Origin: a bacterium 210917-DFI.7.65 | GTDB taxonomy: Bacteria; Bacillota; Clostridia; Oscillospirales; Oscillospiraceae | Reading direction: 5' to 3' | Assembly (NCBI GenBank): GCA_020555865.1 | Contig: JAJCJJ010000004.1 | Location: forward strand, 62,001 to 126,000 | Length of the DNA stretch: 64,000 bases | Shown here: positions 33,634 through 42,113 of the stretch, piece by piece | Position numbering within the stretch: the first letter of the stretch is position 1 | Layout of the letters: every line of letters begins with the position of its first letter | Notes under the pieces: model-generated | Database searches by the model: none | Told to the model about the DNA's origin: nothing | What the model saw: the letters and a program-made list of their open reading frames with translations, nothing else | Position numbers and translations under genes: made by a program

Positions 33634-34857
33634 ATGGGAATTGCAGTCACACCGTTGAAGCGCCCGATCCATATTGGAAAACGATTGGCGAAAAACCGCT
33701 TTGTTATCCAGCCGATGGAATGCGGCGATGCAAACCTGCGCGGCGGTTTTTCTGAGGACTCGCTGCGGCGATACGAAAAACTGCTGCACGGCGGCGCAGG
33801 CATGGTGGTGATGGAATCCGTTACATTGCAATTGGAAAGCCGTGCCCGAAAAACACAGCTTTTACTGGATGTGAACGATCCGGACAACCGTGATCAGTGG
33901 GAGCGGTTTGTTTCTCAGAAACGGATGCATGCTCCAGACACGCTTCTGGTGGTGCAGCTGAACCATAGCGGAGAATTGTCGGATGAATCTTTTTCCAGAC
34001 GCGTCTGCGTCAAACCTCTGCCAGGCTTCGGCGGCACGCTGATTGACGCGGATTATATCGAACAAACCATCGCATCTTATGTCGAGGCCAGCCACTTTTT
34101 GGCACAGATCGGCGTCGATGGGGTTGATCTCAAATTCTGCCACGGCTATCTCGGCTCCCAGCTTCTGCGTCCGTTTAACGACCGCTGCTGGAAATATGGC
34201 GGTTCGTTTGAAAACCGCGCCCGGTTCGCGTACGAACTCTGCGAAAAAGTACGCCGTGCCATACCGGATGAAAAGTTTCTGATTGGCGCTAAAGTCAGCG
34301 TATATGATGAAATGCCGGGCGGACAGGGACACGCAGGACCGAACAGCCTCATTATCGATCCTGAAGAGTCGATTCGTCTGTGCAAAGGCCTGGAAGCCCG
34401 GGGTGCCAGTTTCTTTATTGAGTCCCTCGGCAACGCAGGCCTCGGATGGCAGCTGATGTGCCCCGACCACAGCTGTCCCGGTATCGTTTCCCAGCATATG
34501 ACCGCCGCCAAACTTCTTCGACAAGCCCTGCGGCCGGAAACCACCGTGATCTGCGGCGGATTGTCTCTTCTGGGAAAGGGCGGTGCGCTTCCCGGCATGG
34601 CCGCCGAAAAAAGCAGTCTGTTTGCTTTGAGCAATTCTGCCATCGAGCAGGGCGATTTCGATATGATTGCCTTGGGGCGGCAGTCCTTTGCTGACCCGGC
34701 CCTCCCTGCCAAATATGCAGCGGGAAAAGAACAGGATATCCACTGGTGCACCTGCTGCAACCGTTGCGGCACACTGCTGGGCAGGCAAGCGCACGCTGGC
34801 TGCGCCGTATATGATCCGTATTACAGAACCGTATACCACGATTTGACCACAAAATAA
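33634..34857 (+). CDS. NADH:flavin oxidoreductase of the old yellow enzyme family
   Basis: The 407-residue protein has a TIM-barrel FMN domain of the OYE family with F-V-I-Q-P-M at the start, K-F-C-H-G-Y-L and Y-G-G-S-F-E-N-R. Near the C-terminus Cys372, 375, 378 and 390 form C-x2-C-x2-C-x11-C, the [4Fe-4S] pattern of the trimethylamine dehydrogenase/2,4-dienoyl-CoA reductase subfamily. Those enzymes carry an extra ~250-residue NAD(P)H/FAD domain, which is absent here, so electrons would come from a separate partner. Substrate is unknown; enoates or bile-acid-like compounds are possible by family. AAGGAGA precedes the ATG. Confidence 0.87.
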   Translation: MGIAVTPLKRPIHIGKRLAKNRFVIQPMECGDANLRGGFSEDSLRRYEKLLHGGAGMVVMESVTLQLESRARKTQLLLDVNDPDNRDQWERFVSQKRMHAPDTLLVVQLNHSGELSDESFSRRVCVKPLPGFGGTLIDADYIEQTIASYVEASHFLAQIGVDGVDLKFCHGYLGSQLLRPFNDRCWKYGGSFENRARFAYELCEKVRRAIPDEKFLIGAKVSVYDEMPGGQGHAGPNSLIIDPEESIRLCKGLEARGASFFIESLGNAGLGWQLMCPDHSCPGIVSQHMTAAKLLRQALRPETTVICGGLSLLGKGGALPGMAAEKSSLFALSNSAIEQGDFDMIALGRQSFADPALPAKYAAGKEQDIHWCTCCNRCGTLLGRQAHAGCAVYDPYYRTVYHDLTTK

Positions 34858-34859
34858 CA

Positions 34860-34908
34860 AAAAGAGCCGTCCGAATGAGAAAAGATCTCCATTCGGGCGG
34901 CTTTGCTT
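34860..34908 (+). terminator. terminator after the OYE-family gene
   Basis: AAAGAGCCGTCCGAATG pairs with CATTCGGGCGGCTTT (one mismatch) across a purine-rich loop, followed by GCTTTC. Confidence 0.75.
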
Positions 34909-34936
34909 TCAGATGGTAAATAACGATATCCTGCAT

Positions 34937-34976
34937 TCAAAAAAGGACGAGCAGATTTTCCTGCTCGTCCTTTGCG
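34937..34976 (-). terminator. terminator after the zinc-ribbon gene
   Basis: AAAGGACGAGCAG pairs perfectly with CTGCTCGTCCTTT; the minus strand then reads TTTTTT. Confidence 0.9.
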
Positions 34977-34998
34977 TCATATGATCTCAGAATCTGCC

Positions 34999-35280
34999 TT
35001 ATGCGTTTTCTTCGCGCATTTTGGCAAAGCACTCGCTGCAGTACACAGGCCGATCGGACTTAGGCTCGAAAGGCACCTTGGCCTCTCCGCCGCAGGCTGC
35101 ACAAACAGCCGTAAAATACTGGCGAGGACCACGGGTGGCGTTCTTACGGGCATCACGGCAGGCCTTGCAGCGCTGGGGCTCGTTCTGGAAACCGCGCTCA
35201 GCGTAAAACTCCTGCTCACCAGCGGTGAACACGAACTCCTGCCCGCACTCTTTGCATACCAATGTCTTGTCTTCGTACAT
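34999..35280 (-). CDS. four-CxxC zinc-ribbon protein
   Basis: A 93-residue soluble protein with four C-x2-C pairs (9/12, 38/41, 60/63, 81/84), enough for two zinc ribbons. The first half (V-C-K-E-C-G-Q-E-F-V-F-T-A-G-E-Q-E-F) matches the probable zinc-ribbon family often found near cold-shock or translation genes. I chose the ATG at 35280 behind GAGAGGG; the 35 codons upstream run into sigH. It lies 37 bases after sigH on the same strand. Function is unknown. Confidence 0.85.
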   Translation of the reverse strand: MYEDKTLVCKECGQEFVFTAGEQEFYAERGFQNEPQRCKACRDARKNATRGPRQYFTAVCAACGGEAKVPFEPKSDRPVYCSECFAKMREENA

Positions 35281-35317
35281 GATTTTTACCCTCTCTTTGA
35301 TTAGATAATATATGCGC

Positions 35318-35935
35318 TCAGCGTTTGCTGATTTCGCCGGGATAAATGTGCTGCGCCACTTTGCGCCGGATGCGCTGCACAGCATTGTCCACCGATTTTG
35401 GGGACTTGCGTACTTTGATTGCTATTTCCTGGTAGGACAGGCCGTCCAAATAGAACCCCAAAATCTTCGCTTCGAACTCGGACAACTGGTCTTGAACACG
35501 CTTCCACATTTCATCAAAGCTTTCCTGCAGAATCATAAGATCCTCCGGATTGGACTGAGAAACGGAAAAAGTGTCCATGGTGTAGGAATTACTATCAAAG
35601 AAGGGTGCTTCCAAAAGAACAGAGTGATTCAGGGTTGCATGTTTATCAAGCTTTTGGCTGCGCAGCACGCTGTATAAACGGCTGCGGATACAGACCTCCG
35701 CATATGTCCGGAACGACGCCTCTTTCGATGCATCATAAGTGCGAATCGCCTTGAGCAGACCCAGCATTCCTTCCTGGATCAGATCTTCACTATCGCCGCC
35801 CACTAGGAAAAAAGGACGGGAACACATGCGAACCAAGCGATTATAGCGGCTGACCAAGAGCTCTTCTGCCGAGCGATCCCCTTCGGCGACCAGCCGGCAC
35901 AGAGTTCCATCTGTCATTTCCTGCATCTCTTGCAT
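35318..35935 (-). CDS. sigH: RNA polymerase sigma factor SigH
   Basis: A 205-residue sigma-70-type factor with region 2 (E-D-L-I-Q-E-G-M-L-G-L-L-K-A-I-R-T-Y-D) and region 4 (Y-Q-E-I-A-I-K-V-R-K-S-P-K-S-V-D-N-A). Length and motifs fit SigH/Spo0H, which starts the sporulation cascade by transcribing early genes such as spo0A and spoIIA. I chose the ATG at 35935, preceded by GAGGT, over an upstream ATG at 35959. A sigma-A-type promoter lies just upstream, so it can be expressed apart from glmM. Confidence 0.88.
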   Translation of the reverse strand: MQEMQEMTDGTLCRLVAEGDRSAEELLVSRYNRLVRMCSRPFFLVGGDSEDLIQEGMLGLLKAIRTYDASKEASFRTYAEVCIRSRLYSVLRSQKLDKHATLNHSVLLEAPFFDSNSYTMDTFSVSQSNPEDLMILQESFDEMWKRVQDQLSEFEAKILGFYLDGLSYQEIAIKVRKSPKSVDNAVQRIRRKVAQHIYPGEISKR

Positions 35936-35966
35936 GATAAACCTCAAACTTCTATTCACTTGATTT

Positions 35967-35995
35967 AGTATACATGGAAATTATTTTTTCGTCAA
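35967..35995 (-). promoter_or_regulatory. sigma-A-type promoter of sigH
   Basis: TTGACG is followed after 17 bases by TATACT on the minus strand. Confidence 0.75.
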
Positions 35996-36022
35996 GAAAA
36001 AGTGAGAAAATTTTTGCCTGAA

Positions 36023-37381
36023 TTAAGAAATTTTTAGTGATTTTACCACATTCACCAATTCTTCGGCATAATAATGAGCCATTTCCTCTGTTTTTGCCTC
36101 AACCATCACACGAATCAGGGCTTCCGTGCCGGACGGCCGGAGCAGGATGCGTCCCTCCTGCCCCAATTTTTCCTCCTGTTTGCGGATGGCAGCCGCCAAC
36201 ACCTCCGAGGCCATAATCTCTTCTTTTGCACCGCGACGTGACGCCACAGGCACATTGACCAGCACCTGCGGATACTGGGCACAGCAGGAAACCAGTTCTG
36301 ACGCTCTTTTTCCGCTTCGTTTCAGGATTTGCAGAAACTGCAGGCTGGTCAACTCTCCGTCGCCGGTAGTGGCATACTCTGTATAAATCATATGGCCAGA
36401 CTGTTCGCCGCCGATACAGTATCCGCACGCAAGCATTTCCTCCAGCACATGGCGGTCGCCTACATCAGTGCAAACTAGCTGGATCTTTTCTCTCTGGCAA
36501 AATTCGTGTAGACCCAAGTTGGACATCACTGTGGCCACGATGGCATTACCGTTCAGCTTACCGGCACGGCGCATATCCATGGCGCATACGGCCATGATTT
36601 TATCACCGTCGATGATGTTTCCTTTTTCATCTACCATCAGGCACCGATCGGCGTCACCATCATAGGCCACACCGATATCGTACCCATCGTTGACCACGGT
36701 TTCCTGAAGGGATTCCAAATGCGTAGAACCACAGCGGTTGTTGATATTAATTCCGTTTGGGACGGCGTGCATGATATCGGTACGCGCTTTGAAGCGGCGG
36801 AACAGATCCGGCGCTGTGGAAGAAGCCGCGCCGTTGGCACAGTCCACACAGACGCGAAGCCCGGACAGGTCATCTTCGACCGTAGCGCACAGATGATCAA
36901 TATAGTTTTCATGGGCTTCCCGCATACCGCGGATCATTCTTCCAATTTCGCTTCCGGTTTTTTCCATAATCGGAGCATCGCTCAACAGCAATGCTTCCAC
37001 GCGTGCTTCCGTTTCGTCCGACAGTTTATAGCCGCGGCTGTTAAACACTTTGATGCCATTGTGCTCATATGGGTTGTGGGATGCGGAAACCATAATGCCT
37101 GCGTCTGCCTTGCGCTGTATCGTGAGGTATGCTACCGCCGGCGTTGGAATAACACCCAGCGGAATCACGTTTCCTCCTACAGAACAAATCCCGGCAATCA
37201 GCGCCGACTCCAGCATATCCGAGGAAATGCGGGTATCTTTCCCAATAGTAATCTCCGGCGCGCCCTTTTTATCTTCAGCCAGCACTACAGCGACGGCCTT
37301 CCCCACACGGTACGCCATATCGGCGGTTAGTGTTTCTCCGACGATCCCACGGATGCCGTCGGTTCCGAATAATTTACCCAT
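36023..37381 (-). CDS. glmM: phosphoglucosamine mutase
   Basis: GlmM converts glucosamine-6-phosphate to glucosamine-1-phosphate for UDP-GlcNAc synthesis. The 452-residue protein has G-T-D-G-I-R-G at the start, the phosphoserine loop V-S-A-S-H-N-P-Y-E-H-N, the metal loop D-G-D-A-D-R, and the C-terminal R-P-S-G-T-E-A phosphate site. It follows ruvB by 37 bases. Confidence 0.97.
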   Translation of the reverse strand: MGKLFGTDGIRGIVGETLTADMAYRVGKAVAVVLAEDKKGAPEITIGKDTRISSDMLESALIAGICSVGGNVIPLGVIPTPAVAYLTIQRKADAGIMVSASHNPYEHNGIKVFNSRGYKLSDETEARVEALLLSDAPIMEKTGSEIGRMIRGMREAHENYIDHLCATVEDDLSGLRVCVDCANGAASSTAPDLFRRFKARTDIMHAVPNGININNRCGSTHLESLQETVVNDGYDIGVAYDGDADRCLMVDEKGNIIDGDKIMAVCAMDMRRAGKLNGNAIVATVMSNLGLHEFCQREKIQLVCTDVGDRHVLEEMLACGYCIGGEQSGHMIYTEYATTGDGELTSLQFLQILKRSGKRASELVSCCAQYPQVLVNVPVASRRGAKEEIMASEVLAAAIRKQEEKLGQEGRILLRPSGTEALIRVMVEAKTEEMAHYYAEELVNVVKSLKIS

Positions 37382-37418
37382 AGTTCAACTTATTCCCTTT
37401 CATGTCTGATTTTGCACA

Positions 37419-38480
37419 TTACAGCGAAATCTGCTCCATCCCGCCGTTATTGATAGCGTCCGGCAACGGCAGATGCAAATGTTCATATGCCTTGCGGGTC
37501 ACACAGCGCCCCCGCGGCGTACGCGTTAAAAACCCCATCTGCATCAGATACGGTTCATACACATCCTCCAGGGTGACAGATTCCTCGCCAATGGTAGCCG
37601 CCAGCGTTTCCAGCCCTACCGGACCTCCGCCGTAGTTTTCTATGACGGCGCGCATCATACGGCGATCTACGGCATCCAGGCCGAGATAATCAATTTCCAG
37701 CGCCGTTAGAGCCAGATCTGCAATATCTTTTGTAATCACACCGTCTCCGCGCACCTGCGCAAAATCACGCACACGGCGGAGCATACGGTTTGCGATTCGC
37801 GGCGTTCCGCGGGAACGTGAAGCAATTTCCATAGCTCCCTGTGGCTCGATAGGGACTTCCAGAATCCCTGCGCTGCGGGTAACGATGCCAGAAAGTTCCT
37901 CGGGCGTATAAAGTTCCAGGCGCAACGTAACGCCAAAACGATCGCGCAGCGGCGCAGAAAGCTGCCCTGCTCTGGTCGTTGCGCCAATCAACGTAAATTT
38001 CGGCAAATCCAAACGGATGGAGTTGGCCGAAGGCCCCTTGCCAATGATAATATCAATGGCATAATCCTCCATTGCCGGATACAGAATTTCCTCCACACTG
38101 CGGTTCAGCCGATGGATCTCATCGACGAACAGGATATCATTTTCGTTGAGATTGGTTAAAAGGGCTGCCAAATCTCCGGCCTTTTCAATGGCCGGGCCGG
38201 AGGTAATGCGAATATTAACGCCCATTTCCGCAGCGATAATCCCGGCCAGCGTCGTTTTTCCGAGGCCCGGAGGGCCATGCAGCAACACATGATCCAGCGG
38301 TTCTGTTCTCCGCTTTGCTGCCTCAATAAAAATGCGCAGATTTTCTTTGGCTTTCTGCTGCCCCACATATTCTTCCAGAGAATGGGGGCGCAGAGACACT
38401 TCACTGCGCAAATCCTCACCGAGCAGCGTTTTGGTTACCAGCGGTTCTTCTGTAATATCGTGGCCATAATCGATGCTCAA
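37419..38480 (-). CDS. ruvB: Holliday junction branch migration helicase RuvB
   Basis: RuvB is the hexameric AAA+ motor that drives branch migration. The 353-residue protein has Walker [10 protein letters not shown], Walker B F-V-D-E-I-H-R-L, and sensor G-A-T-T-R-A-G, then a C-terminal winged helix. It is 30 bases after ruvA in ruvC-ruvA-ruvB order. Confidence 0.98.
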   Translation of the reverse strand: MSIDYGHDITEEPLVTKTLLGEDLRSEVSLRPHSLEEYVGQQKAKENLRIFIEAAKRRTEPLDHVLLHGPPGLGKTTLAGIIAAEMGVNIRITSGPAIEKAGDLAALLTNLNENDILFVDEIHRLNRSVEEILYPAMEDYAIDIIIGKGPSANSIRLDLPKFTLIGATTRAGQLSAPLRDRFGVTLRLELYTPEELSGIVTRSAGILEVPIEPQGAMEIASRSRGTPRIANRMLRRVRDFAQVRGDGVITKDIADLALTALEIDYLGLDAVDRRMMRAVIENYGGGPVGLETLAATIGEESVTLEDVYEPYLMQMGFLTRTPRGRCVTRKAYEHLHLPLPDAINNGGMEQISL

Positions 38481-38510
38481 AAACTCACTTCCTTTGCAGG
38501 CACATATCGT

Positions 38511-39101
38511 TTACTTAACCATTTTTTTCAGAGCCTGACGGACAATCTCCTCCAGCGGCAGGGTATCTACATCGACACCTTTCAGCGCGGCGCCGACTTC
38601 CTGCTGCGAATAGCCCAGCACCATCAAAGCGGACAGTGCTTCCGAGGTCTTCTGTCCACTGCAAGCGCCAACTTTGTTTATGCGGATTCCGGACAGATCT
38701 TCCTTGCTCATTTTATCTTTGAGTTCCAAGATGATACGCTGGGCAATTTTTTTCCCAATCCCCGGCGCGGCTACCAGCACTTTTTCATCGCCGGTAACAA
38801 TCGCCAGCGCCAATTGATCCGGCGTGCTAGAAGATAGGATCGCCAAAGCCGCCTTGGGACCGACGCCGGACACGCCGATCAGCTGGCGGAACGCAGATAG
38901 CTCATTCTGGCTGTAAAAGCCGAACAAGTCCACTCCATCCTCTTTCACGTTGAGATGTGTGAACAGCTTCGCCCGCGCCCCCTGCTGCAGGCGTGAGAGC
39001 GTGTGGCTCGTGGTAGCGCAGGCATAGCCCACGCCACCGCAGTCGATCACCGCAAGATTCGGCCCGAGATAGGCAACTGTGCCGTCGAGATAATAAAACA
39101 A
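38511..39101 (-). CDS. ruvA: Holliday junction DNA-binding protein RuvA
   Basis: The 196-residue RuvA tetramer holds the four-way junction for RuvB. It has the N-terminal OB fold, two helix-hairpin-helix motifs (G-V-S-G-V-G-P-K-A-A and A-P-G-I-G-K-K) and the C-terminal RuvB-binding domain. It starts 11 bases after ruvC. Confidence 0.96.
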   Translation of the reverse strand: MFYYLDGTVAYLGPNLAVIDCGGVGYACATTSHTLSRLQQGARAKLFTHLNVKEDGVDLFGFYSQNELSAFRQLIGVSGVGPKAALAILSSSTPDQLALAIVTGDEKVLVAAPGIGKKIAQRIILELKDKMSKEDLSGIRINKVGACSGQKTSEALSALMVLGYSQQEVGAALKGVDVDTLPLEEIVRQALKKMVK

Positions 39102-39112
39102 TTTGTTTCCTC

Positions 39113-39625
39113 CTATACTGTGGGCTTAGCCAGCGGATTCTGGCGCAGCAGCGACGTGGCGCTGCGGGCGTGGCAGATCGCCAGAGCCAGGGCATCCGCC
39201 GCATCGTCCGGCCGGGGGATGCAGTTCAGCTTCAACAGCCTGCGCGTCATATCCATAACCTGCCGCTTCTCTGCTTTTCCGTAGCCCACTACGGCCTGTT
39301 TGACTTGAGAGGGTGTATATTCAAAAATCGGCACACCCAGTTTTTCCGCCGTATATAAAATAATGCCGCGGCCATGCGCCACAGCAATGCCCGTGGTGAT
39401 ATTGGTATTAAAAAACAACTCCTCCACCGACAGCACATCCGGACGGAACGTTTCGATCAATTCTTCCAGATCGCGGTTGATCTGCACGAGGCGCGTGGCC
39501 AGCGGAAGCCCCGCTTCTGTGGTGATTGCGCCGTATTGTACCGGCCGCAGGGCGCAGCCGCATGTCTGATCCACAAAACCGAACCCGACGGTGGCAATAC
39601 CCGGATCAATACCAAGAATACGCAT
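39113..39625 (-). CDS. ruvC: Holliday junction resolvase RuvC
   Basis: RuvC cuts Holliday junctions symmetrically. The 170-residue protein shows the RNase H-like acidic set: Asp7 in L-G-I-D-P-G, the glutamate in S-V-E-E-L-F-F, and the aspartates in R-P-D-D-A-A-D-A-L-A. AGGAGGG precedes the ATG. It is the first gene of ruvCAB. Confidence 0.97.
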   Translation of the reverse strand: MRILGIDPGIATVGFGFVDQTCGCALRPVQYGAITTEAGLPLATRLVQINRDLEELIETFRPDVLSVEELFFNTNITTGIAVAHGRGIILYTAEKLGVPIFEYTPSQVKQAVVGYGKAEKRQVMDMTRRLLKLNCIPRPDDAADALALAICHARSATSLLRQNPLAKPTV

Positions 39626-39668
39626 GAATCCCTCCTATTTGATTCATCCATCAAATCAGAATAGTACT

Positions 39669-39696
39669 ATTGTATCATATTTCAGGGGAAACGCAA
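39669..39696 (-). promoter_or_regulatory. probable promoter of ruvCAB
   Basis: TTGCGT and TACAAT are 16 bases apart on the minus strand. No LexA-type box (GAAC-N4-GTTC) was seen here. Confidence 0.5.
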
Positions 39697-39703
39697 TAGA
39701 TTG

Positions 39704-39732
39704 TTGTCTGCGGTTCCAATCCGTAGTATACT
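39704..39732 (+). promoter_or_regulatory. probable promoter of ridA
   Basis: TTGTCT and TATACT are 17 bases apart, about 30 bases before the start. Confidence 0.65.
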
Positions 39733-39763
39733 GGGGCAAAGACTATACTAAGGAGTGTTTGAT

Positions 39764-40144
39764 ATGAAAAAAGCTGTTTTTGCCCAAGGTGCTCCCGCAG
39801 CGATCGGCCCGTATTCCCATGGCGTCGCTATAGGCGATCTCTTTTTTACTTCTGGGCAGATTGCGCTTGTTCCGGAAACCGGGAAATTGGTAGACGGCGG
39901 TATCCAAGAGCAGACAGAGCAGGTTCTCCGGAATCTGGAAATGGTTTTGTCTGCCAATGGCATGACGTTTGCGAACGTGGTAAAAACCACTGTTTTTATC
40001 ACAGATTTGGCGGACTTCGCCGAAATCAACCGCATCTATGCCACGCGCTTCCCCAACGATCCGCCCGCCCGTTCTTGCGTACAGGTGGCAGCCCTTCCTG
40101 CCGGCTCCCGTCTGGAAATCGAGCTGATCGCTGCAAAAGCATAA
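39764..40144 (+). CDS. ridA: RidA-family enamine/imine deaminase
   Basis: The 126-residue product is a YjgF/RidA protein; the family hydrolyses reactive 2-aminoacrylate that leaks from PLP enzymes. It shows G-P-Y-S-H-G-V, F-T-S-G-Q-I, and P-P-A-R-S-C-V-Q-V-A-A-L-P with the key arginine, then E-I-E-L-I-A. I chose the ATG at 39764 with AAGGAG nine bases upstream. It is a single-gene unit. Confidence 0.93.
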   Translation: MKKAVFAQGAPAAIGPYSHGVAIGDLFFTSGQIALVPETGKLVDGGIQEQTEQVLRNLEMVLSANGMTFANVVKTTVFITDLADFAEINRIYATRFPNDPPARSCVQVAALPAGSRLEIELIAAKA

Positions 40145-40155
40145 ACCGGACAACA

Positions 40156-40200
40156 CGAAAAAATCCCGCCGAACCCTATGCGCTTCGGCGGGATTTTTAT
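40156..40200. terminator. bidirectional terminator between ridA and xerD
   Basis: AAAAATCCCGCCGAA pairs with TTCGGCGGGATTTTT around a ten-base loop, with A and T runs on both sides. Confidence 0.92.
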
Positions 40201-40215
40201 AATGGTATTGCCTGC

Positions 40216-41145
40216 TCAAATGGCGCGCGGATGCGCTTTATTGTAAACGTCCTTCAGCTTCCGATTGATCAAATGGGTATAAATCTGTGTGGATGAAATA
40301 TCTGTGTGCCCCAACATTTCCTGAATCGCCCGCAGATCTGCTCCGTTCTCGAGCAGATGGGCTGCAAAGGAGTGCCGTAGTGTATGCGGCGTAATATCTT
40401 TTTCAATGTGGGCTTTCTCCTGGTAATACTTAATAATTTTCCAGAAACCCTGCCGGCTCATGCGTTCGCCGTTCATATTGACAAACAACGCTTCTTCCTC
40501 CGGCGATGCGATCATATTGGGTCGAATCGCTTCCACATATTCCCGCAACGCGTTCACTGCTGCAGGATAAAGCGGGATCATGCGTTCTTTCTTTTTGCCT
40601 GCACAGCGGATAAATCCGGCACTCAAGTTCAAATCAGAACTATTGAGGGCAATCAGTTCGCTGACCCGAATGCCGGTAGCATAAAGCAGTTCCAGCATGG
40701 CATGATCCCGGTAACCTTTCATATCAGTGCACTGGGGCTGCTCCAAAAACAACTCTACTTCCTGACTGGTCAAAATCTGCGGAAGATGACGTTCCGCCTT
40801 CGCAGCTGACACATTCTGCACAGGTGTTTTTGCCACCACGCCTTTCTCTGTGAGGTAATGATAAAAGGACTTCAGCGCGGCCAGTGAACGGGTTACGGTG
40901 GAGGCCGATTTTCCGCGCGCCGTCATCCAGTTGACATAGGCCTGGATCTGTCCCTGCTGAACCTGAGACAAATCTCCTGCCTCCGTCATGCTCAAATACT
41001 GCGCAAACTGCCGAATATCACGCAAATAAGAACTCAGCGTATTGGCAGACGCATGGCGCTCTTCGTTTAAATAGGTACGATACCCCTCCACATAATCGGC
41101 CACAGACAAAGCCTCCCTCGATTGCTTTCTTTTCTCTCTTAACAA
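40216..41145 (-). CDS. xerD: site-specific tyrosine recombinase XerD
   Basis: XerD resolves chromosome dimers at dif together with a partner. The 309-residue protein has the complete active site (Arg160, Lys185, His254, Arg257, His280, Tyr289) and ends in the H-P-R-A-I tail typical of XerD. It overlaps the end of spoIIM by a few bases, an arrangement also known in Bacillus where spoIIM and xerD (ripX) are close. Confidence 0.93.
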   Translation of the reverse strand: MLREKRKQSREALSVADYVEGYRTYLNEERHASANTLSSYLRDIRQFAQYLSMTEAGDLSQVQQGQIQAYVNWMTARGKSASTVTRSLAALKSFYHYLTEKGVVAKTPVQNVSAAKAERHLPQILTSQEVELFLEQPQCTDMKGYRDHAMLELLYATGIRVSELIALNSSDLNLSAGFIRCAGKKKERMIPLYPAAVNALREYVEAIRPNMIASPEEEALFVNMNGERMSRQGFWKIIKYYQEKAHIEKDITPHTLRHSFAAHLLENGADLRAIQEMLGHTDISSTQIYTHLINRKLKDVYNKAHPRAI

Positions 41146-41750
41146 ACGGCACTCAGTACTCCGGCCAAAACCAGATGCTCAAAAGCCGCCCCTGCAAACA
41201 GGATCAGACTGCAAAAAATAAACCGCCAAACGGCGTCGCTTCTGGCCCTTTCATCGACTGGACGCGCTTTACTCCCAGACCCAGGGCCAACAGCCAGCGC
41301 CATACCGCTGCTGGCAAGCCAAAAATAACACGGCAGCACCACAATACACCGAAGGCCAAACAGCAACAGTGCCAATACCAGGCCATGCTCCCCTGCAGTA
41401 TATAAAAAGGCAGAAACCGCAAAGGAAAACATGAACCCCTGATAAAAAGTAACGATCGGTATGAAAAAGATACCGATCGTCAAAAAACTTAGCCCAAACA
41501 CCAAGATCGGATATTTAAAATAAGAAAACAGGGCTGCGCCAAACGACGCCGGCTCCAGTTGGCCGGAACGCACTAACATCAGAAAGGAAGACAGAAACTC
41601 CTGCAACTCTGCGCTGCGGTATACCTCTTCCATCCCTGCAACACGATTGCCCAGCAATGCACCAAAGAAAAAACAACTGGCCAAAAAAAGCGTGAGCAAA
41701 AAAGAGCGGTCCGCCAAAATAACTCGTCCATGAAAAGTACCGCGTTTCAC
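41139..41750 (-). CDS. spoIIM: stage II sporulation protein M
   Basis: SpoIIM is a polytopic protein of the engulfment complex with SpoIID and SpoIIP. The product has ~203 residues with five hydrophobic segments and the conserved loops G-A-L-L-G-N-R and F-Y-Q-G-F-M-F-S-F-A-V. I chose the GTG at 41750, ten bases after GAGGT; an open frame extends 54 codons upstream but lacks family character. It runs into xerD with overlapping ends. Confidence 0.85.
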   Translation of the reverse strand: MKRGTFHGRVILADRSFLLTLFLASCFFFGALLGNRVAGMEEVYRSAELQEFLSSFLMLVRSGQLEPASFGAALFSYFKYPILVFGLSFLTIGIFFIPIVTFYQGFMFSFAVSAFLYTAGEHGLVLALLLFGLRCIVVLPCYFWLASSGMALAVGPGSGSKARPVDERARSDAVWRFIFCSLILFAGAAFEHLVLAGVLSAVC

Positions 41751-41859
41751 TGGTGACTTCACCTCACATATCCAGACTATGTGCAGACGAATCGATTTAG
41801 AAGCAATCTGCACTTGGATTTTACGCGAGGCTGCATAAAAGATATTGATATTATATCTT

Positions 41860-41888
41860 ATAATAGTGCAAGCAAACGCATTGCGCAA
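41860..41888 (-). promoter_or_regulatory. possible promoter of spoIIM
   Basis: TTGCGC and TATTAT lie 17 bases apart on the minus strand. In Bacillus spoIIM is under sigma-E, so the sigma-A-like fit may be fortuitous. Confidence 0.4.
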
Positions 41889-42042
41889 GAGGGGAATATT
41901 GCGAAAGCACAATTTTGTAAATTATGCCCAAATATTATGTAAATTAGTTTATGTAAACCACAGAAGCACCTTTTTATGCCGAATATCTTCTTTTTCACAA
42001 AACCACAAGATATAGCGCGTAACCCCTAAAATAACCCCAAAT

Positions 42043-42083
42043 AAAGCGCGCCCAGCGTTGTCTGACCACGCCGGGTGCGCTTT
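42043..42083 (-). terminator. intrinsic terminator after scfB
   Basis: AAAGCGCGCCCAGCG pairs with CGCCGGGTGCGCTTT (two mismatches); the minus strand then reads TTTATTT. Confidence 0.8.
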
Positions 42084-42113
42084 ACATTTTGTATAATTTC
42101 TCTTTCGTTCCGC

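Larger units (their letters stand above)
41751..42113. other. 363-base stretch without a gene: spoIIM leader and scfB terminator
   Basis: The left part is a ~110-base leader of spoIIM. The middle (41911-42040) is AT-rich and holds three direct TGTAAA copies at 41916, 41938 and 41952. The right end is the scfB terminator. I see no RNA gene here. Confidence 0.6.
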
